64,000 nucleotides of DNA from Polyangiaceae bacterium. Lineage in GTDB: Bacteria > Myxococcota_A > Polyangia > Polyangiales > Polyangiaceae. Below are positions 60,676 to 64,000 of this stretch, piece by piece. Numbering within the stretch: the stretch's first letter is position 1; each line of letters starts with the position of its first letter. Location: assembly GCA_025936115.1 (NCBI GenBank), contig JAICTZ010000001.1:248001-312000 (forward strand). The letters are read 5' to 3'. The translations under genes were made by a program, and so were the position numbers. The notes below the pieces were generated by a model. The model searched no databases. It had not been told where the DNA came from and saw only the letters and a program-made list of their open reading frames with translations.

Positions 60676-61265
60676 CCTGCTCTGCCTTTTCGCGCCGCGC
60701 GCGCTTCGAGCTCTGCGCGGAGCTCACGGCGCGCGGCACGCACACGCGAGTACACCGTATTCAGGTTGACCTCGAGCGCGGCCGCAATTTCGGGCACCGT
60801 CATTTCCTCGAGGTCCGAAAGAATGAAGGCCTCTCGCTTGTCGTCGTCGAGCTGGTCGAGCAGCTCGAGCAGGCGCCGCATTTCCTGGTTGCTCTCGGCG
60901 TGTTGCTGTGGATTCTGCGTTCGCCCGTCGGCAAGCTCATCCGGTTCCGTCGGGTCGCCGAGGTCCTTGCGCCGGCGGCCGCGCCGGTACTGGCGCGCCG
61001 TGCGTGTGATGATCGAATAAACCCACGAACGAAGCGGCGCGCGCCCCTCGAACTCGGGCAGCCGGCGATGAATCACGACGAAGACGTCTTGCGCCACGTC
61101 GCGCAAGTTCGCCTCGTCGATGCCGAGCCGGCGCAGATTGCGCCAGACGAAGTCGAACTCCCGCTCGTACACCTCATCGAAGTGAGGTCGAGGAGCGTCG
61201 TGCGCGTCCGCCAGCGACAGGGAACCCTCCACCGCAAGGGCGGCTTCTAACGAGCGGCTCGACAC
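60672..61265 (-). CDS. ECF-type RNA polymerase sigma factor (module copy 2)
   Basis: A 197-residue sigma factor. I start it at GTG 61265, with GGAAGG five bases ahead; a frame extending to 61490 would lie in the neighbouring exported-protein gene and is rejected. Region 2 starts REFDFVWRNLRRLGIDEANLRDVAQDVFVVIHRRLPEF, then LRSWVYSIITRTARQYRRGRRRKDLG; region 4 has LDQLDDDKREAFILSDLEEMTVPEIAAALEVNLNTVYSRVRAARRELRAELEA. Length and gene order match the sigma factor at 14735. It should direct transcription of its own operon or surface genes once released from the membrane TPR protein. Confidence 0.9.
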   Translation of the reverse strand: MSSRSLEAALAVEGSLSLADAHDAPRPHFDEVYEREFDFVWRNLRRLGIDEANLRDVAQDVFVVIHRRLPEFEGRAPLRSWVYSIITRTARQYRRGRRRKDLGDPTEPDELADGRTQNPQQHAESNQEMRRLLELLDQLDDDKREAFILSDLEEMTVPEIAAALEVNLNTVYSRVRAARRELRAELEARAARKGRAG

Positions 61266-61356
61266 GAGCACCTTCCCGACCGAGGTGCCGGCCGGCGTTC
61301 GAGAACACGGATGAACTCCGCAGCCTGGCCGTGGCCGGGGCAGCCCATTTCCGTGA

Positions 61357-62370
61357 TCAGCGCCAAACGAGCGTCCAATCGACCCAGCCTTGGACCCAAG
61401 ATGGCTGATAGACGGGCCCGATCCCGTCCAGCCCGAAGACGGGCCGCAAGAGGGGCATGCCGGCCTGAAGGCCGATATCCACGTCCACACTCGCGGTGCT
61501 CACTGGTCGGACCCGCACGCCCGCGAGCAAACCGAGCCACAGCGACTGTCCCGTCGTGGCGTGATCGACGCCGAAGCCCCGCCCTGCGAGCCTCCCCACA
61601 TCGAGGCCAGCTGCGACGAAACACCATCGTGGGCCAGGCAGGGCGAGAGCCCCGGTGAGGCGCGCCGATTCCCAATCGAAAGTGCCACCGTGCCCCGTAC
61701 CGTCGCTCAGCTCTTTCGAGCGCGGGAGTGCCGCCAGCACGCCGAGCTCAGCGTACGCCTTGGACGAGCCGTAGCGAATCCCGAGGCCGGCTCCCAACGT
61801 TGGGCTAGGTAAAACACCCGCGTTACCGAAGAACGTAAGGGCCAAGCCCCAGCGAGTGCGCTCCGCTTCGGGCCGAACAATCCGCGCCGCAGGCTCCAGG
61901 GCTCGCAGGTCGGCGTCATCGGTAGGCGCTCGTGCGCTGGGAGTATTCGCCGTCACCGAGGGGGCGCCGTGGGGCGCGGGAGCGCGCACGGCGTCGGTTG
62001 GTTCCGCGGCACCGAGCGGATCCTGCGGTACGCTGGCGTGGGGGTTGATCGCGAGCGCCAAAATCACGATCAGTGCCTGCGCGGCTTCGCGGCAGGTCGT
62101 CGTACGGAGCTCGCGCACCGCGCCGCCCGTGCGTAGGACGCCGACCCATAGCTGACCTACCGGCACTAGCTGAATTTCCGCGGAATACGGCGCCTGCAGC
62201 TGCCCGACCAACGCGAGCGTGGCACGCTCCGCCGCAGCTTGCGACGGGCACTCGGGTGGTGCGTCCCATTTCAATTGAAGCGTCGTGCCCTCGGCCAGCG
62301 CCACGAGCGTCCACGCTGAGCCAAGCGCCCACACGAGTACGCCGACCGAGCCCGCGATGCACCGCACCAC
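61357..62370 (-). CDS. exported protein with APPxCPS domain and barrel-like C-terminus (module copy 2)
   Basis: A 337-residue protein with a signal (SVGVLVWALGSAWTLVALAEG), started at GTG 62370. The N-terminal part has KWDAPPECPSQAAAERATLALVGQL, then GAVRELRTTTCREAAQALIVILALAINP, clearly related to the APPTCPS and CEELARALALIVAILLDP segments of the protein at 15368. After a Pro/Ala linker comes a strand-rich part (ALTFFGNAGVLPSPTLGAGLGIRYGSSKAYAELGVLAALPR; WCFVAAGLDVGRLAGRGFGV; VDVDIGLQAGMPLLRP) ending in Trp-Arg, as in a small outer-membrane barrel. It lies 91 bases upstream of the sigma gene. Confidence 0.8.
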   Translation of the reverse strand: MVRCIAGSVGVLVWALGSAWTLVALAEGTTLQLKWDAPPECPSQAAAERATLALVGQLQAPYSAEIQLVPVGQLWVGVLRTGGAVRELRTTTCREAAQALIVILALAINPHASVPQDPLGAAEPTDAVRAPAPHGAPSVTANTPSARAPTDDADLRALEPAARIVRPEAERTRWGLALTFFGNAGVLPSPTLGAGLGIRYGSSKAYAELGVLAALPRSKELSDGTGHGGTFDWESARLTGALALPGPRWCFVAAGLDVGRLAGRGFGVDHATTGQSLWLGLLAGVRVRPVSTASVDVDIGLQAGMPLLRPVFGLDGIGPVYQPSWVQGWVDWTLVWR

Positions 62371-62540
62371 CCCAATCCGTAGCGCGAGCCTCGCGCGCCG
62401 TAAAGGCCGAGCTCTCTCGCCTCGAGCGCCCGTTTACACGGGCAGCGAGCGCGCAAGCACAGCACCCGCGCCTCGCCCGTCGTTGCGAATCTCTTCGCCT
62501 CTTTCCCATGCGGGGAACGTGATGATCGACCGGGTGTCAG

Positions 62541-63758
62541 TCACGGAGCACAGCACGCTTTATGACCGTTGGTCGGCGTTGCCTCGCCCTGCACGAAGGT
62601 GGAAGGCTCGCAGGAACCGGAGCCGGCCACCGGGTTGCCGATGATGCGCGCTGATTTCGGCCCGAACGAGAGCCCACAAGCGTCGCCTTGATCCTGCACG
62701 CTCTGGAGCGGCAGCGCATTCGTGCCGCAGCCGCCGTCGGAATAGACGCCGATGTAGCTCGCGCTGCAGTCAGCCGTGCCGAGACCGCACTGGCAGGCGC
62801 TGCATTCGCGCTGGTCGTCGACGCCCTCGTACCAGGTGCCGCGATCGTCCGTGTAGTCGGCGCTGCACCCGCCGTCGCCGAGCGTACACCACGTGGGGAC
62901 TTCCGCCGGGACGCAGACCTTCCCCGCGCCGCAACCCCCGCCCGTGCGATCGGCCAGGCAGAAAACGGCGCTCGCGCCCCATGTCGTCGGGTCGAACGTC
63001 GGAGTGCCCGACGGTGTGCACTCCGACGTGCCACGAATCGAATAGTAGTGCACGTTCGGATCCCCGGGCAGCGACGAGCAGCGGTCATTGAAGACGTCCC
63101 AGAGTTGGCCGCTGAATTGGTAGCTCGGGCACGCGTACGTGCCGTGACCGTAGACGCCGCTGTCGCACAGCAAATTCGTCGGCGTAATGCAGCTGCACCC
63201 CTTGCACTGCATCGGCACGGTCAGGTCTTGGTAGAGGTCGACGCGCGTGTAGCCGCTGAGACACGTTTGGCCCGATCCGAGGAAGTAGCCGAGCTCCGCG
63301 CCGGACGGTCGCGACCGGCACTCCGCCGGCCCGTTGCAAGCCGAATCCGCGCAATCGACGTCTCCGTTGCAGTCATCGTCGAGGCCGTTGAAGCAGTTCT
63401 CGGCTCCGCGGCTCACGCAGCTCGGAGCGCCCGCGTCACCTCCCGCACCCGCGGGCTCGCCTGCTCCGCCGCCCTCCCCCGCGTCGGCGGCGCCGCCCTT
63501 CCCACTGCTTCCGTTGCGGCCTGCGGTTCCGCCCGTGGCCTTGCCGCCGGCGCCCGCAGCCTTGCCGCCGCTGCTCGTCGAGCTGCCCGCCGTGCCGCCT
63601 TTGCCTCCAGAAGCGCTGCCGGTGGTGCCAGCTTCAGGCTCGGAGCCTGGCGCGCCGGCGCGTACGAGCACGTACTCGCTTTCGTTGCCGAGAATCGCGT
63701 TGCACGCGCCGGCCAGCGTTACGAAGCCGACACCGGTGAGAAGGAGCCTGAAGCGCAT
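62541..63758 (-). CDS. Cys-rich lipoprotein with DxDxDG-type (MopE-like) motif
   Basis: A 405-residue protein whose ATG shares one base with the stop of the upstream gene (TGATG). The signal ends FVTLAGACNA. A Gly/Ser/Lys/Ala linker of about 80 residues precedes a domain with NCFNGLDDDCNGDVDCADSAC, a calcium-binding motif of the myxobacterial MopE/thrombospondin type. The rest has about twenty cysteines in pairs (QCKGCSCITPTNLLC, DQRECSACQCGLGTADC, CTLGDGGC). This looks like a disulfide-rich surface protein that binds calcium. Function unknown. It is translationally coupled to the partial PEGA/TPR-type gene at the window end. Confidence 0.85.
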   Translation of the reverse strand: MRFRLLLTGVGFVTLAGACNAILGNESEYVLVRAGAPGSEPEAGTTGSASGGKGGTAGSSTSSGGKAAGAGGKATGGTAGRNGSSGKGGAADAGEGGGAGEPAGAGGDAGAPSCVSRGAENCFNGLDDDCNGDVDCADSACNGPAECRSRPSGAELGYFLGSGQTCLSGYTRVDLYQDLTVPMQCKGCSCITPTNLLCDSGVYGHGTYACPSYQFSGQLWDVFNDRCSSLPGDPNVHYYSIRGTSECTPSGTPTFDPTTWGASAVFCLADRTGGGCGAGKVCVPAEVPTWCTLGDGGCSADYTDDRGTWYEGVDDQRECSACQCGLGTADCSASYIGVYSDGGCGTNALPLQSVQDQGDACGLSFGPKSARIIGNPVAGSGSCEPSTFVQGEATPTNGHKACCAP

Positions 63759-64000
63759 CAGAACGAACCTTGGAGGTGCAGGCTACCGGGCGTGATCTGC
63801 AGCGCGGTGGTGACCTGAGCCTTCGGAGCCGTGAGCCACAGCGTCACGCCCGCCGCTAGACCGACACCGCCGATGATCATCGCCACCGTCGAAACGTTGC
63901 CGGCAGAGTGCGCCGCATTGCCCGCAGTGACGCCACGCGGGTCGGTGCAGCGACTGCCGTCGCAGTACTTCTCCGCTTCGTCGTGGTCCGACTTCGATTT
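63758..64000 (-). CDS. C-terminus of an exported membrane-associated protein (partial; TPR/PEGA type)
   Basis: Reading the minus strand from base 64000 gives 80 residues up to TGA 63760-63758. They show DEAEKYCDGSRCTDPRGVTAGNAAHSAGNVSTVAMIIGGVGLAAGVTLWLTAP followed by PGSLHLQGSF at the end. This is the usual C-terminus of the myxobacterial PEGA/TPR proteins, in which a single helix (STVAMIIGGVGLAAGVTLWL) is followed by a beta-strand tail. The N-terminal part lies outside the window. It is the upstream gene of the pair with the Cys-rich lipoprotein. Confidence 0.8.
   Translation of the reverse strand, partial: KSKSDHDEAEKYCDGSRCTDPRGVTAGNAAHSAGNVSTVAMIIGGVGLAAGVTLWLTAPKAQVTTALQITPGSLHLQGSF

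Noticed and set aside
60672..61490. Sigma factor start extended upstream to 61490
   Set aside because: The first 75 residues of that frame overlap the exported-protein gene and have no sigma-factor sequence; GTG 61265 has a ribosome site.
1..64000. tRNA, rRNA, IS or prophage genes
   Set aside because: No TTCGA-type T-loop with matching arms, transposase motif or phage structural gene was found by eye; a dedicated search could still find a tRNA.

Overview
The window is a 64 kb piece of a high-GC chromosome with 53 genes that I can support, two of them cut by the window ends. The likely source is a Myxococcota bacterium, probably Polyangiia/Sorangiineae. Evidence: about twenty predicted lipoproteins, many with long Gly/Ser/Thr/Ala-rich linkers after the lipid cysteine; myxobacterial cysteine-rich disulfide repeats; two MYXO-CTERM-like sorting tails; PEGA/TPR proteins; a Ser/Thr kinase fused to a receiver domain; and many sensor, sigma and regulator genes. 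The taxon is an inference. I saw no rRNA, tRNA, CRISPR array, IS element or phage cluster.

Layout. 1-5 kb: a SixA-type phosphatase diverges from a CreB/CreC-like two-component system, followed by an undecaprenyl-diphosphate synthase-like gene and a soluble histidine kinase. 5-9 kb: an ice-binding-like (DUF3494) lipoprotein diverges from a XylR/V4R sigma-54 activator, followed by a gene remnant and a small lipoprotein. 9-16.3 kb: a large exported protein, a GH54 arabinofuranosidase lipoprotein, and module copy 1 (exported barrel-like protein, ECF sigma factor, membrane TPR protein that may be the anti-sigma). 16.4-18.3 kb: a lipoprotein, type I 3-dehydroquinase and a DUF486 membrane protein. 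18.3-30 kb: two drug-efflux operons, TetR-EmrB-EmrA-TolC type and RND pump-adaptor-membrane protein, the second divergent from a LysR regulator with a clear T-N11-A box between them.

30-46 kb: PEGA protein, secreted proteins, a trypsin-like protease translationally coupled to a periplasmic-binding lipoprotein, an ECF42-type sigma factor, a globin, an SDR oxidoreductase, a kinase-receiver fusion divergent from a LuxR-type regulator, and a PHB-depolymerase-like esterase. 46-59.3 kb: an island of Planctomycete-type families: two lipoproteins with C-x4-CH motifs, a DUF1592/DUF1552 pair, a DUF1549-like/DUF1501 pair, a clan-A glycosidase-like protein and an S74-chaperone protein with a C-terminal membrane helix. 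59.4-62.4 kb: module copy 2, paralogous to copy 1 in the same gene order. 62.5-64 kb: a Cys-rich lipoprotein coupled to a partial PEGA/TPR-type protein.

The best candidate for an undescribed system is the duplicated barrel / ECF sigma / membrane-TPR module. Its layout suggests an envelope-sensing signalling unit in which a single-pass TPR protein restrains the sigma factor and an exported barrel-like protein is the partner or output. Second is the 46-59 kb surface-protein island.
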